Assembly (NCBI GenBank): GCA_944389915.1
Contig: CALXOC010000086.1
Coordinates: 1 to 37,627, forward strand
Source of the DNA: an uncultured Opitutales bacterium
GTDB lineage: Bacteria > Verrucomicrobiota > Verrucomicrobiia > Opitutales > Intestinicryptomonadaceae
Length of the DNA stretch: 37,627 nt
Direction: 5' to 3'
Every line of letters starts with the position of its first letter. Position 1 is the first letter of the stretch. The position numbers were made by a program, and so were the translations under genes. The notes below the pieces were generated by a model. It was not told the DNA's origin and ran no database searches. It worked only from the letters and a program-made list of their open reading frames with translations. Positions 1-8,935 of the stretch are shown piece by piece.

Positions 1-1
1 A

Positions 2-1939
2 ATCGACAACATATGCTCCGCCGACAATCTCGCAAAGCGCATGAAGTTCTTTGCAGAAAAATTGTCGTCGGTAGAGTCTCCCGCCTATAAGAAGATTCTA
101 CTCGATGATCCCGCGGGGCTATCGGCACTTTTTTTCGACAAATTAGCCGCCGAAAATAAAAAGAACTGCTGCGCTCTTTCAACGCCTAAAAAAGCCCTAT
201 TTGCCATGGAGGGAAGCTTTTCTTCGGCGGATTCCGAACAAAGCAGAATTTTAATTTCTAAAGTCAGGGCGGCCTGCCTTGGGGCGCAAGAAAAGTTCCC
301 GGGTGTCGGGATAGCCTATTCCGGCGCATACAGGGTGTCGGCCGACAACGCCGAAATAGCGGAATCCGACACATCGCTATGCTTGAAGCTAAGCGCTTTT
401 CTCATGTTGATTTTGTGCCTTTTGGCCTTTAACAACAAGGCGTGCGCCTTTGCCGCCCTCCTGCCCTCCATGTCCGGAACGGCCATCGCCCTGGCGATAT
501 CGAGCCTTGCGTTAAACGAATTGTCAACCATATCGATAGCATTTGCAAGCATAGCCATCGGGGTAGGCATTGACTATGCAATTCATTTGATATACGCTTT
601 GAAATCGGCGCCCGATTCATATCCCTACGGCCTGATACGGCCGGTAAGCGCCGCCGCGGGAACTACTCTGATAGCCTTTCTAACCATGTGCGCGCTCGGC
701 AGCAAAGGTTTTTTTCAGATAGGTTTTTTCGGAGCGATATCGGTATTTAGCTCGGCGATATTAAGCTTTTTAATGCTTCCCGGCATGATACCGGGAGGCG
801 GAGACGGACGCCCCACCCCATTTGAAAGGCTCGCGCAGGCGCTAATTCTGGCCTTAAAAAGGACGCGAAAGGCTATAATTCCCGCAATTTTAACAATGAG
901 CATAGCCTCTCTATGCGCGATATCATTGCTGAAATTTGACGGCAAAATATCAAATTTAAGCGCGCGCAGCGCAGCATCTGAAAATGACTACAAAACTATC
1001 GGCAAAACTTGGGAAAAGACCTTCAATACAAAAAAAATAGCAATAAAATGCGATTCCGACGGCAAGACGCTTGCGGAGGCTCGGAAAATATCGGATTTTC
1101 TGGGCAAGAGCGGAATAGCAGACCCGTCAATAACATATATCCTGCCTCCTATCGGCGTTGCGGAAGACAACATTTTGCGTTGGAAAAAATATTGGACCCC
1201 CGAAAAGCTCAAGCTGCTCAGGGCCAACTTAGCTTCCGCGGCGCGTTCTGCGGGAATAAAAAGCGATCCCCTATTAAAGAAAATCGACGAATACTTCGGA
1301 GAAGAAACAAGCTATAATCCGAAGCAAATCATAGGCTCCGGCATTCTGAAAGCCTGGGCGGTCAGTACTCCCGACGGAATAAGTCTGGCGCTCGACGTCC
1401 CGCTTTCAAAAATCGGGGAAAGTTCAAAATTTTATGATTACATAAAAAGAAATTTCAGCGGCGCCACTTATATAGATATGGAATACTTCGGCACGCATAT
1501 TTCCGAAAAAGCGAAGATGTGGCTTATAACATTCGCCAGCTTAGCGCTGGTTCTTGTAGCCGCATATCTGATAATTGCAATGGGCGGCCCAATGCGGGCC
1601 GCAAGGGTCATATTGCCGGTGCTAATAGGCTTGACGTGGGCATTAGGCGCGCTTGCGGCCCTCGGCATCGATATAAACATAGTAAATGTAATCTTTGCGA
1701 TATTTGCGGTATGCATGGCGCAGGATTACGCAATGTTTCTATCCGCGTCAAAAAAGGCGGATTCTTCGCTTGCGGCGGTTCTACTGTCGGCAGCCACAAC
1801 GGTGTGCGCATTTGGTACCTTCGCATTCGCCGAGCACCCCCTTTTAAAGGGACTGGGGCTGACCGCGGCAATTTCGATATCATCGATACTCGCAGCGAGC
1901 ATCTTATTTTTCGGCCTTTCCCTTACTGAGGAAAAATGA
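2..1939 (+). CDS. MMPL-family (RND-like) lipid exporter, 5' partial
   Basis: Inner-membrane transporter of the MMPL/RND superfamily, which in aryl-polyene and flexirubin clusters is thought to move the lipid product toward the outer membrane. The reading frame is open to the window edge, so the N-terminus is missing; the ATG at 41 is internal. The visible part has two membrane blocks. One contains the GVGIDYAIHL helix-4-type motif (about 554-600) after a run of hydrophobic helices. The second contains the matching AQDYAMFL motif near the C-terminus. A soluble periplasmic loop of about 200 residues separates them (about 940-1500), as expected for RND-fold proteins. The stop overlaps the next start (ATGA at 1936-1939), indicating translational coupling to the acyltransferase. 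Family assignment is firm; the substrate is inferred from the neighbouring ketosynthases. Confidence 0.88.
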   Translation: MDNICSADNLAKRMKFFAEKLSSVESPAYKKILLDDPAGLSALFFDKLAAENKKNCCALSTPKKALFAMEGSFSSADSEQSRILISKVRAACLGAQEKFPGVGIAYSGAYRVSADNAEIAESDTSLCLKLSAFLMLILCLLAFNNKACAFAALLPSMSGTAIALAISSLALNELSTISIAFASIAIGVGIDYAIHLIYALKSAPDSYPYGLIRPVSAAAGTTLIAFLTMCALGSKGFFQIGFFGAISVFSSAILSFLMLPGMIPGGGDGRPTPFERLAQALILALKRTRKAIIPAILTMSIASLCAISLLKFDGKISNLSARSAASENDYKTIGKTWEKTFNTKKIAIKCDSDGKTLAEARKISDFLGKSGIADPSITYILPPIGVAEDNILRWKKYWTPEKLKLLRANLASAARSAGIKSDPLLKKIDEYFGEETSYNPKQIIGSGILKAWAVSTPDGISLALDVPLSKIGESSKFYDYIKRNFSGATYIDMEYFGTHISEKAKMWLITFASLALVLVAAYLIIAMGGPMRAARVILPVLIGLTWALGALAALGIDINIVNVIFAIFAVCMAQDYAMFLSASKKADSSLAAVLLSAATTVCAFGTFAFAEHPLLKGLGLTAAISISSILAASILFFGLSLTEEK

Positions 1940-2820
1940 AAAAAAACACCTACAGCAAAAAAATGTGGACCGGCAGAATGCGCGGAGGCTACTGGGGAAA
2001 TTATATATTTTTAAGGCTTCTAAAAATAGGACTTCTGCCGGCATATGCGCTGTTGCTTTTTGTTGCGCTCTACTATGTGCTATTCAGGATAAACTTGTTA
2101 AAAAGCTCCCGGGTGTATCTTGAAAAAATTTTAAAGCGCAAAATAAGCGTTCCCTCGCTGCCTATATTCAAATTGGCGTTAAATTTCGGGGTCTCAATGC
2201 TCGACCGCGCTGCGTTTTTCGGGGCTTCAAAAAGCGTAAGGATAGATTCAAAAGCAAGCGATACCCTTATTCGACGCGCGCTGAAAGAAAAGCGCGGGGT
2301 GATAATATTGACAGCCCATGTGGGCGGATGGCAGATAGCCTCCGCGTCCCTTGCGTCTTTCGGCATTCCCGTGTCGGTAATAGGCGAAGAGAACGAAGAC
2401 GAAAAAATTAAACGCCTAATATCCGGCAACGATAAATTCACCCCACCAAATATAATCCCCAACAGCCCCGAAAGTTTTTTCTACGCCTATTCCGCGCTAA
2501 AGCGCGGACACCTATTGGCCATGCACGCCGACCGCTTTATTTCCGGAAGGTTTTTAAATGCCAACTTTTTGGCTTCGGAGGCCCGCTTCCCCACATTTGC
2601 CTACGCGCTGGCGCGTAAAACCGGAGCGCGCATAATACAGGTCTTGTGCGTGAGAAAATCTCTTTTTAATTACGAGACATCGGCATTCGACATAACCCCA
2701 AAATCGGGCTGCCGCGACTTTGAGTCCGAGGCATTGCGCGCCTATGTTGGGAATATGGAATTTACGTTGGAAAGATATCCCTATCAATGGTACAATTTTT
2801 TCGATTTTTGGGCGCAGTAA
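1936..2820 (+). CDS. Lipid A lauroyl-type acyltransferase of the aryl-polyene cluster type
   Basis: 294-residue membrane-associated acyltransferase of the LpxL/HtrB-like (LABLAT) superfamily, likely joining an acyl-ACP product of this operon to a lipid head group. An N-terminal membrane helix (about residues 22-50) precedes the catalytic domain. The motif HVGGWQ (His128) aligns with the family HX4(D/E) motif but has Gln at the acidic position. The later block HADRFISGR followed by ARFPTFAYALA resembles acyltransferases found in aryl-polyene clusters (COG4261-like, from memory). It starts inside the stop of the MMPL gene (ATGA), so it is co-translated. The acceptor is unknown. Confidence 0.82.
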   Translation: MKKNTYSKKMWTGRMRGGYWGNYIFLRLLKIGLLPAYALLLFVALYYVLFRINLLKSSRVYLEKILKRKISVPSLPIFKLALNFGVSMLDRAAFFGASKSVRIDSKASDTLIRRALKEKRGVIILTAHVGGWQIASASLASFGIPVSVIGEENEDEKIKRLISGNDKFTPPNIIPNSPESFFYAYSALKRGHLLAMHADRFISGRFLNANFLASEARFPTFAYALARKTGARIIQVLCVRKSLFNYETSAFDITPKSGCRDFESEALRAYVGNMEFTLERYPYQWYNFFDFWAQ

Positions 2821-2880
2821 ATCCGTTTAAACTTGCGCGAGAAGCCTGAACTGCTACTCTGGCGAGCGAGTAATAAGAAA

Positions 2881-3144
2881 ATGGAAAGAAGCGAATTAAT
2901 TTCACAACTTAAAAATGATGTTATAGAGTGTCTAAACCTTGCGGGCACATCGCCGAATGATTTGGACGAAAATGCGCCTCTCTTCGGCGACGGCGGATTG
3001 GGATTGGATTCCATCGACGCCCTTGAACTGGTGGTTATGCTTGAGAAAAAATATTCGCTGACTATTGAGGACAAATCCGACGCCAAGACGCTATTTGCTT
3101 CCATATCCTCAATGGCCGACAGCATATTGGCTCTCAAAAAATGA
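2881..3144 (+). CDS. Acyl carrier protein
   Basis: 87-residue ACP that would carry the growing chain as a thioester on 4'-phosphopantetheine. The attachment motif is GLDSIDALEL with Ser44, followed by the usual acidic helix II/III region. The ORF can be extended to a TTG at 2833, but that extension adds 16 basic residues unlike an ACP N-terminus, so the ATG at 2881 is chosen although no strong ribosome binding site precedes it. Its last codons overlap the next gene (ATGA at 3141-3144), placing it in the same operon as the ketosynthases that use it. Confidence 0.9.
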   Translation: MERSELISQLKNDVIECLNLAGTSPNDLDENAPLFGDGGLGLDSIDALELVVMLEKKYSLTIEDKSDAKTLFASISSMADSILALKK

Positions 3145-5294
3145 TTCGAACTCCCGCAATAATAGCGCTCTCGGCTGTAGCATGCGGAGGCAAAGGCGCC
3201 GATGAAAACTGGAAATATTTATCCGGAGACTCCTTGGCTTTTGCCCCGCAAAAGCGCTTTCGCAGCCCCAAATACGCCTCTAAGCTTTGCGCATCTTTTG
3301 ACATGCAAGGCAATTCGCATAGGCGGCCGCTTTGCAACTGGGCATCTTTGTCGGCTCTTGAAGACTGCATTAAACAGGCCCCACTGACCCCGTTTTCGAA
3401 GGAGCGCATAGGGGTTTTCGCCGGCACGAGCGTCGGCAACATTTTAGAGTCTGAAAACGCCCTCGAAGATATGCTGGACAAGGGCGATGATTGTGCCGAG
3501 TATAAAAATTTCTTAAATTACGAATGCTCCTCGCTGAGCGATGCCATTGCGCGGAAAGCCCGCGCGGAGGGCCCCAGGTTTGCGGTGTCCACCGCATGCT
3601 CCAGCTCGGGGCTTGCGCTCTCGGCGGCATGCTCGGCTTTGCTTTGCGGCGACATAGACTCCGCAATAGTCTGCGGGGCAGACACGCTCTCAAGAATAAC
3701 CGTAAACGGTTTTGCCTCATTAGAGCTTCTCTCCAAATCGGCCTGCAAGCCCTTTGACGCCGATAGAGACGGAATAACTTTGGGAGAAGCCGCATGCGTG
3801 ATGATTTTGACGCGCGCCGATTTGGCCCACAAATTCGGCATAAAAATACGCGCATTCATAACTTCGTGGAGCTGCACATGCGACGCCTACCATGCTACAA
3901 GCCCGCATCCGGATGCCGAGGGCATGAAGCGCGCCATAGGGTCGGCAATAAAAAAGTCGGGACTGCCAGCCTCCGATATAGCTTACTATTGCGCCCACGG
4001 CACGGGTACCCGCGCGAACGACTCTGCGGAAGTAGCCGCAATGGTGAGCGCTTGGGAAAATCCACCGAAATTTTCTTCCATAAAGGGCAAGTTCGGGCAT
4101 ACTCTCGGCGCAAGCGGGCTTCTCAACGCCATATTTTCTTGCGAGGCAATAGAACGCGGAGAGCTGCCAAAAAATTACGGCTTTTCAAAAAGGGACGAAA
4201 ATTTGGGAATAACTCCAATCGCGGAAAACACGCCTTTCAATGCCAATAATGTTTTGACTTCGTCTTTCGGATTCGGAGGAAACAATTCATCGCTTGTGAT
4301 ATCGAAAAAACCGACGCCTTGCCTTTTCCCAGAAAAGGGGCCAAGCGAAATTTTTTTGGACGGCGGCGGGGCTGTTCACAACGGGGCAATCGGTGTTGAA
4401 AATGTTTTGGGCGGAATCGGAGTAAATCTTGAATGCGACATCTCCAAGCTGCTTCCCGAATTGCCGCCAATAAAAAAGCGCCGGTGGGCAAAGCTCCAGC
4501 AGATGGCATTGCAGTCGGTTTCAGAAGCCTTGGCCGGCTATTGCCCGGATCCTGAAAACAGCTGCGTTAGCTTCGGCACGGGACTCGGAATGTTGGAATG
4601 CACCCAGCGCTTTGTTGCTAATGTAATAAGCAAGGCAGAATGCGAAGCTCTGCCGACGGCCTTCACAAATTCCGTCCACAATGCAATAAGCTCTTCCATA
4701 GCTATCCGATTCGCAATAAAAGGCTTAAATTGCATGTTGAGCGCCAAGGAACTGTCTTTTGAATGCGCGCTATGGCAGGCTATTTTGGAAATGCGCTCCG
4801 ACGGAATTGAAAAAGCGATTGTCGGCAGTTGCGACGAACGAACGCCGCTATTGTCCAAAATACGCAATTGCGCGCTGTCTTTTGCGGACAACTCAATCCC
4901 CCTCTCGGAGACTTCCGCCGCATATCTGGCAAGCTCCACAAGGTCGCCGCGCAGCTTTGCCCGCCTGAAATTGCTCAACATAGAATCCTGCCGTAGAGAT
5001 TGCGCTTGCGAGGCCGAGCGCATAAAGCACCTAATTGACAATGCAAAAATACCTGAAATTTCATCGGTATTCTGCCCTTTTTCTTACAACAGGGCCCAGC
5101 GCAATTACTTAAGCTCGCTATTTAAGGCTCTGAAACTGCCATTATGCGAATTTTACGAAAGGCGCTTTGGCGCAAACTATTCCATTTCCGCGCTCGCTCC
5201 CATACTGGCGCGCGAGCGCGGAAAAGGATTCCACCTGTCGTACACAAAGTCGAGTACCGGGCAGCGGGCCGTGTCAATATGGGAGATTTTTTAA
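3141..5294 (+). CDS. Ketosynthase fused to a chain-length-factor-like ketosynthase domain
   Basis: 717-residue two-domain condensing enzyme. The N-terminal half (about residues 5-390) is a complete KAS I/II-type beta-ketoacyl-ACP synthase with catalytic Cys153 (STACSSSG), His286 (AHGTGT) and His320 (KFGHTLGASG), ending in the conserved SFGFGGNN glycine-rich loop. The C-terminal half (about 405-717) lacks these residues and carries a TAFTNSVHNAISSS block typical of the Ketoacyl-synt_2 (PF13723) domain found as a chain-length-factor-like protein in aryl-polyene clusters. In most known clusters these are separate proteins, so this looks like a covalent KS-CLF heterodimer. It overlaps the ACP upstream by 4 bp and the LolA-like gene downstream (TAATG). 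Domain identification is strong for the KS and good for the CLF part. Confidence 0.88.
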   Translation: MIRTPAIIALSAVACGGKGADENWKYLSGDSLAFAPQKRFRSPKYASKLCASFDMQGNSHRRPLCNWASLSALEDCIKQAPLTPFSKERIGVFAGTSVGNILESENALEDMLDKGDDCAEYKNFLNYECSSLSDAIARKARAEGPRFAVSTACSSSGLALSAACSALLCGDIDSAIVCGADTLSRITVNGFASLELLSKSACKPFDADRDGITLGEAACVMILTRADLAHKFGIKIRAFITSWSCTCDAYHATSPHPDAEGMKRAIGSAIKKSGLPASDIAYYCAHGTGTRANDSAEVAAMVSAWENPPKFSSIKGKFGHTLGASGLLNAIFSCEAIERGELPKNYGFSKRDENLGITPIAENTPFNANNVLTSSFGFGGNNSSLVISKKPTPCLFPEKGPSEIFLDGGGAVHNGAIGVENVLGGIGVNLECDISKLLPELPPIKKRRWAKLQQMALQSVSEALAGYCPDPENSCVSFGTGLGMLECTQRFVANVISKAECEALPTAFTNSVHNAISSSIAIRFAIKGLNCMLSAKELSFECALWQAILEMRSDGIEKAIVGSCDERTPLLSKIRNCALSFADNSIPLSETSAAYLASSTRSPRSFARLKLLNIESCRRDCACEAERIKHLIDNAKIPEISSVFCPFSYNRAQRNYLSSLFKALKLPLCEFYERRFGANYSISALAPILARERGKGFHLSYTKSSTGQRAVSIWEIF

Positions 5295-5935
5295 TGAAAA
5301 CATTTTTATTATGCCAATTCTTATTTGCTCTCGGAGCCCTTTCCGCATCAGCTAACTTTCCGGCGGACATCTCAAAAAGATTCAAAGAGATGAACTCCGT
5401 AAAAGTAGAGATGAGGCAGGAAAAATTTGTGAGCCTTTTGGAAGAAAAGATTGTAGCCGACATACTCCTTGTTGCCGATTCTAAAGGCAGAATACGTTGG
5501 CAGACCGGAAAAATTCCGCAAAGCATAGCCATACTTTCTGAAGGCAAATTGAGCCGTTTTGAACTTGCGAACGGGAAATATGCCGAAATAAAGTCGAGGG
5601 CAGATTCGGCAATTTTGCCGATATTAAAAAAAATTACGCAAATGGCCCTATGCGACTTTTCCGGATGCAAAAACAATTTTGATATGACATTCAAAAACGG
5701 CGTCGTAACGCTTGTGCCAAAAAGCGAAAATCTTATCTGCGCCATTTCAAAGATCGAAATAACCTTAAATAGCAATAGCACTGCGCCATCTAAAATCCGC
5801 ATTGACGCGCCGGACGGAGATTGGACCATCTATAAAATAATAAAAATAACGGAAGATCCGCAGGACCTTGAAAAGGCATTTGACACAAAGAATCCGGAGG
5901 CTTTCGGAAAAAAATCGGCATGGAGCAGACGATGA
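5294..5935 (+). CDS. LolA-like outer-membrane lipoprotein carrier
   Basis: 213-residue periplasmic protein of the LolA/LolB-like fold. LolA paralogues in aryl-polyene clusters are thought to shuttle the lipid product across the periplasm. A signal peptide is visible (MKTFLLCQFLFALGALSASA). The following segment, with a MNSVKVEMRQEKFV strand and an RIRWQTG segment, matches the start of the LolA half-barrel. The ATG at 5294 shares its first base with the TAA of the ketosynthase (TAATG), so translation is probably coupled. An in-frame ATG at 5279 would add five residues inside the previous gene and is less likely. Function is inferred from fold and context. Confidence 0.75.
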   Translation: MKTFLLCQFLFALGALSASANFPADISKRFKEMNSVKVEMRQEKFVSLLEEKIVADILLVADSKGRIRWQTGKIPQSIAILSEGKLSRFELANGKYAEIKSRADSAILPILKKITQMALCDFSGCKNNFDMTFKNGVVTLVPKSENLICAISKIEITLNSNSTAPSKIRIDAPDGDWTIYKIIKITEDPQDLEKAFDTKNPEAFGKKSAWSRR

Positions 5936-6435
5936 GAAAATTCGCAGCAATGTTCATTTTCGCTCTCCTCGGGCTCGCGCAGCTTTACGCTATAGAATCG
6001 CCCTTTAGGGGAAAATCATATTCTCAACGCGGAATATTATCCTTCGGCGGGGAATCCCTGCCAATCAGCGCGCATGTCAAATTTTTTCCCGACAACTCCA
6101 CCGCCTTGCAGATGGAGACAGCAGGCCTTGCAATAGCCAAACTCAAATTGGATTCTCGGGGGGACGCCTTGCTATGCTTTGCCCCTCCCCCTTTGGGCGA
6201 ATCCTTTGCGAAAAAATATGTATTGCCCGTCTTCAAGGCGATATTGCTTTTCGACGCCTCCTATTCGCGCGCATACTTCGATTCAAAATGGCAAATCACA
6301 AGCATTATCACGCCCCGCTTTAAGATAAATTTCAAAGATTATCCCACAGGCGGGAAGCCCCCCCGCCTTCCCCGCATACTTGAAGCTGAAGGAAGGGATT
6401 TTCGCCTGAGTCTTGAACTCGTAAATGCAAAATAG
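5932..6435 (+). CDS. Small secreted protein of the ketosynthase operon, function unknown
   Basis: 167-residue protein with a signal peptide (MRKFAAMFIFALLGLAQLYA), therefore periplasmic or outer-membrane associated. No catalytic motif is recognised. Position and size resemble the small DUF3261-type lipoprotein/periplasmic protein often found beside LolA-like and MMPL genes in aryl-polyene clusters, but no lipobox Cys is visible and the match is by context only. The start at 5932 overlaps the preceding stop as ATGA; an in-frame ATG at 5920 is possible. Its end overlaps the next gene by up to 11 bp. Confidence 0.7.
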   Translation: MRKFAAMFIFALLGLAQLYAIESPFRGKSYSQRGILSFGGESLPISAHVKFFPDNSTALQMETAGLAIAKLKLDSRGDALLCFAPPPLGESFAKKYVLPVFKAILLFDASYSRAYFDSKWQITSIITPRFKINFKDYPTGGKPPRLPRILEAEGRDFRLSLELVNAK

Positions 6436-8935
6436 AAATAATACCATGTTCCCGGACATAGACAAAACGCCGAAATCCGATGCAGAATCAATATTGCCCG
6501 AAGCGGCCATAAGCGGCGTAGGCATAATATCCCCAATCGGGTGCGATGAGAAATCCATATTGGAATCTTTAAGAAGCGGCAGAGACGGAATAGCCCAAGC
6601 TAAAAAAATAGACGTATCCGCATTCGCCTCAAAACTTTGCGCGGAAGTAGATGCTTTTGACTGCTCTTTGCATATGACAAAACGGGAGCTTTCGGAATAT
6701 ACGGACCCCTTTTTGAGATTGGCAATAAATGCCGCAAGAATGGCCCTCAAAGACGCCGGAGATGATTTGCCCAAAGGAGAAAAATTCGGCATGGTACTTG
6801 CCAGTTGCAACGCCGGATTGGCCTCAAGAGAGGCGGAATACATAAAAAAATACGCAGACCCTGCGGCGCGCTTCGATATGTCGGTATGCGCGCAATCGGA
6901 GTTTTACGCCCTGGCAAAGGTGTTGGCCAAATGTCTAAATATCACCGGCGAATGCTGGATGATAAACACAGCGTGCTCAGGCTCTACGGCGGCTATAGGA
7001 TTAGCTCAATCCCTAATAGAGAGCGGGCGCTGCGAAGCCGTCATAGCGGGAGGAGCCGATGCCATGGTACTTTCAAATTATGCCGGTTTTAACGCGTTAA
7101 AAGTGGTATCTTCGGAAAAAATTGCGCCATTCTCGACGCCTATTGGAATGAACATAGGAGAGGGCGCCGCTTTTTGGGTATTGGAGCCGATGTCGAAAGT
7201 ATCGGCAAAAAGCGGGAAGTGCTACGGCAAAGTCATAGGGCACTCAAGCTCTTTAGACGCGCACCATCCGACGCAGCCCGACCCCCGCGGCGACGGCGCA
7301 TATAGGGCAATGCTCGAAGCGCTTCGAGATTCGGGCTTGAAAGTTTCCGACATTGCCTGCATAAATGCGCACGGTTCCGGAACCGCCGCAAACGACAAAG
7401 CCGAAGCCCTGGCAATTGCGCGCTTTTGCGCCGGCGGCGAGAAGATACATGTAACCTCCACAAAGTCATACACGGCGCATTGCATGGGCGCAACGGGGAT
7501 AATAGAGGCCACATGCCAGCTATTCGCAATGAACGCGAATTTTATTCCGCCAACACTGCGCTTTTCAAATCCCCGCGCGGGTTGCGCAAACATAAGCGTT
7601 GCAAAAGAGGCAATAAACATTGATTACCCCTGCTTTTTGTCGGCAAACTACGCCTTTGCCGGGAGCAACGCAGCTATTGTGGTATCGAAGCCGGATTTTA
7701 TTTCAAAGCCCAAAACTAAAAGGGAAAAGAAAAAAATAGTCATAAGCGGAATCGGCGGCATAAGTTCTCTCGGATTGGATATTGAAACCCAATTAAGGCG
7801 GCTAATGAACGGAGATATCGGAATTGAAAAGATATCCAGATTCGCCTCGGACCGCTTCGCCGGAATGGTGGACTTGCCGCCATTGAGAAGCCTCGACAGG
7901 CGCTTAGATTTCGCGGGAATGAATCTAATAAGCATATACGCGACCCTCGCGGCAAAGGCGGCTATTGACAGCGCATCTCTGCAAATAAGGCGGGAGAATT
8001 GCGATAGAATAGGCATGGCGCTTGCAGTATGCAGGGGAAGCGACGAATCGGCCCATATGAAGGCGGTATTTGCAAATCCCGACATGCGCGGAGACATAAA
8101 CAGTTTTTCAAACATAACCGCAAATTCCACGACCGGCTGGGTTTCAAAGGCACTGGAAATAAAGGGAGCCAACACTACCCTAACAAGCGGATTAGATTCG
8201 GGCATTCAGGCTGCCGAATACGCCTACAATCTTGTTTTGGAGGGACGTTCCGACGCATGCATAGCAGTGTCCTCCGACGAGTTGTACGCGCAGGAGCTCG
8301 AAGCCTATGAGAAAGTGGGCTTCCTCTACACCGGAGAATCCGAAAGGGACTTCGGCCCCCGCTTTGACGACGACTTTAGAAGCGTCATGGGAGAGGGCGC
8401 CGCCGCGCTGTTAATCGAGAGCGAGGAATCTTCCGCAAAGCGCGGCGCAAAAATCTACGCCCGCCTTCTCTCATGTGCAAGCACCATCGATTCCTGCGAT
8501 TTTCTATCTCCCGGCATCGAATGCGACGGCCTTGAACGCGCGGCAAAAATCGCCTTAAAGCGCGCTGATTTGAGCCCCTTCGACATCGATTTAATACTGT
8601 GGGCGCCCAAAGGGAACCGGCAGGACGAAAAAACCCTGCGCTTGCTTCGTGGCATCTTCCCTGAAAAGCCCTCCTTTTGCAGCTCTTTTCAAACAGGCAA
8701 TATAGAAACCGGCGCTACTTTGCTCAATTTGGTTTTCGCGCTCGGCGCGTTGAGCCGGGGCGGGAGATTGTGGAAACAGAAAAACGCAATGATGGAAAGC
8801 CCTGCTCTTTTCGATTTTAAGCATGCCGATGACGCAAAAATATTGTGCCTGTCAAGTTCGAGAAGCGCCAACAACCACGCCCTCATATTATCTTTACCGG
8901 CAAGAACAAATAGTTTTATAGGGCCGCAACATTAG
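6425..8935 (+). CDS. Ketosynthase fused to a degenerate ketosynthase (second KS-CLF fusion)
   Basis: 836-residue condensing enzyme. Residues about 27-425 are an intact beta-ketoacyl-ACP synthase with Cys184 (NTACSGST), His316 (AHGSGT) and His352 (YTAHCMGATG). After a basic linker (about 426-437) a second full-length ketosynthase fold begins (IVISGIGGISSLG) but has lost all three catalytic residues. The Cys loop reads TLTSGLDSG, similar to the GGLDA loop of chain length factors. The HGTGT motif is replaced by WAPKGNRQD, and the GH motif by TGNIETG. The arrangement suggests a fused active/inactive heterodimer. The start at 6425 overlaps the upstream gene; ATG 6446 is an alternative. Last gene of the operon; its stop overlaps that of the convergent KAS III gene. 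Confidence 0.87.
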   Translation: MQNRNNTMFPDIDKTPKSDAESILPEAAISGVGIISPIGCDEKSILESLRSGRDGIAQAKKIDVSAFASKLCAEVDAFDCSLHMTKRELSEYTDPFLRLAINAARMALKDAGDDLPKGEKFGMVLASCNAGLASREAEYIKKYADPAARFDMSVCAQSEFYALAKVLAKCLNITGECWMINTACSGSTAAIGLAQSLIESGRCEAVIAGGADAMVLSNYAGFNALKVVSSEKIAPFSTPIGMNIGEGAAFWVLEPMSKVSAKSGKCYGKVIGHSSSLDAHHPTQPDPRGDGAYRAMLEALRDSGLKVSDIACINAHGSGTAANDKAEALAIARFCAGGEKIHVTSTKSYTAHCMGATGIIEATCQLFAMNANFIPPTLRFSNPRAGCANISVAKEAINIDYPCFLSANYAFAGSNAAIVVSKPDFISKPKTKREKKKIVISGIGGISSLGLDIETQLRRLMNGDIGIEKISRFASDRFAGMVDLPPLRSLDRRLDFAGMNLISIYATLAAKAAIDSASLQIRRENCDRIGMALAVCRGSDESAHMKAVFANPDMRGDINSFSNITANSTTGWVSKALEIKGANTTLTSGLDSGIQAAEYAYNLVLEGRSDACIAVSSDELYAQELEAYEKVGFLYTGESERDFGPRFDDDFRSVMGEGAAALLIESEESSAKRGAKIYARLLSCASTIDSCDFLSPGIECDGLERAAKIALKRADLSPFDIDLILWAPKGNRQDEKTLRLLRGIFPEKPSFCSSFQTGNIETGATLLNLVFALGALSRGGRLWKQKNAMMESPALFDFKHADDAKILCLSSSRSANNHALILSLPARTNSFIGPQH

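Noticed and set aside
3370-3877. Long antisense frames (161 and 119 residues) opposite the first ketosynthase
   Set aside because: Arg-rich or low-complexity composition, no domain, no ribosome binding site; they are shadows of a well-conserved catalytic region on the + strand.
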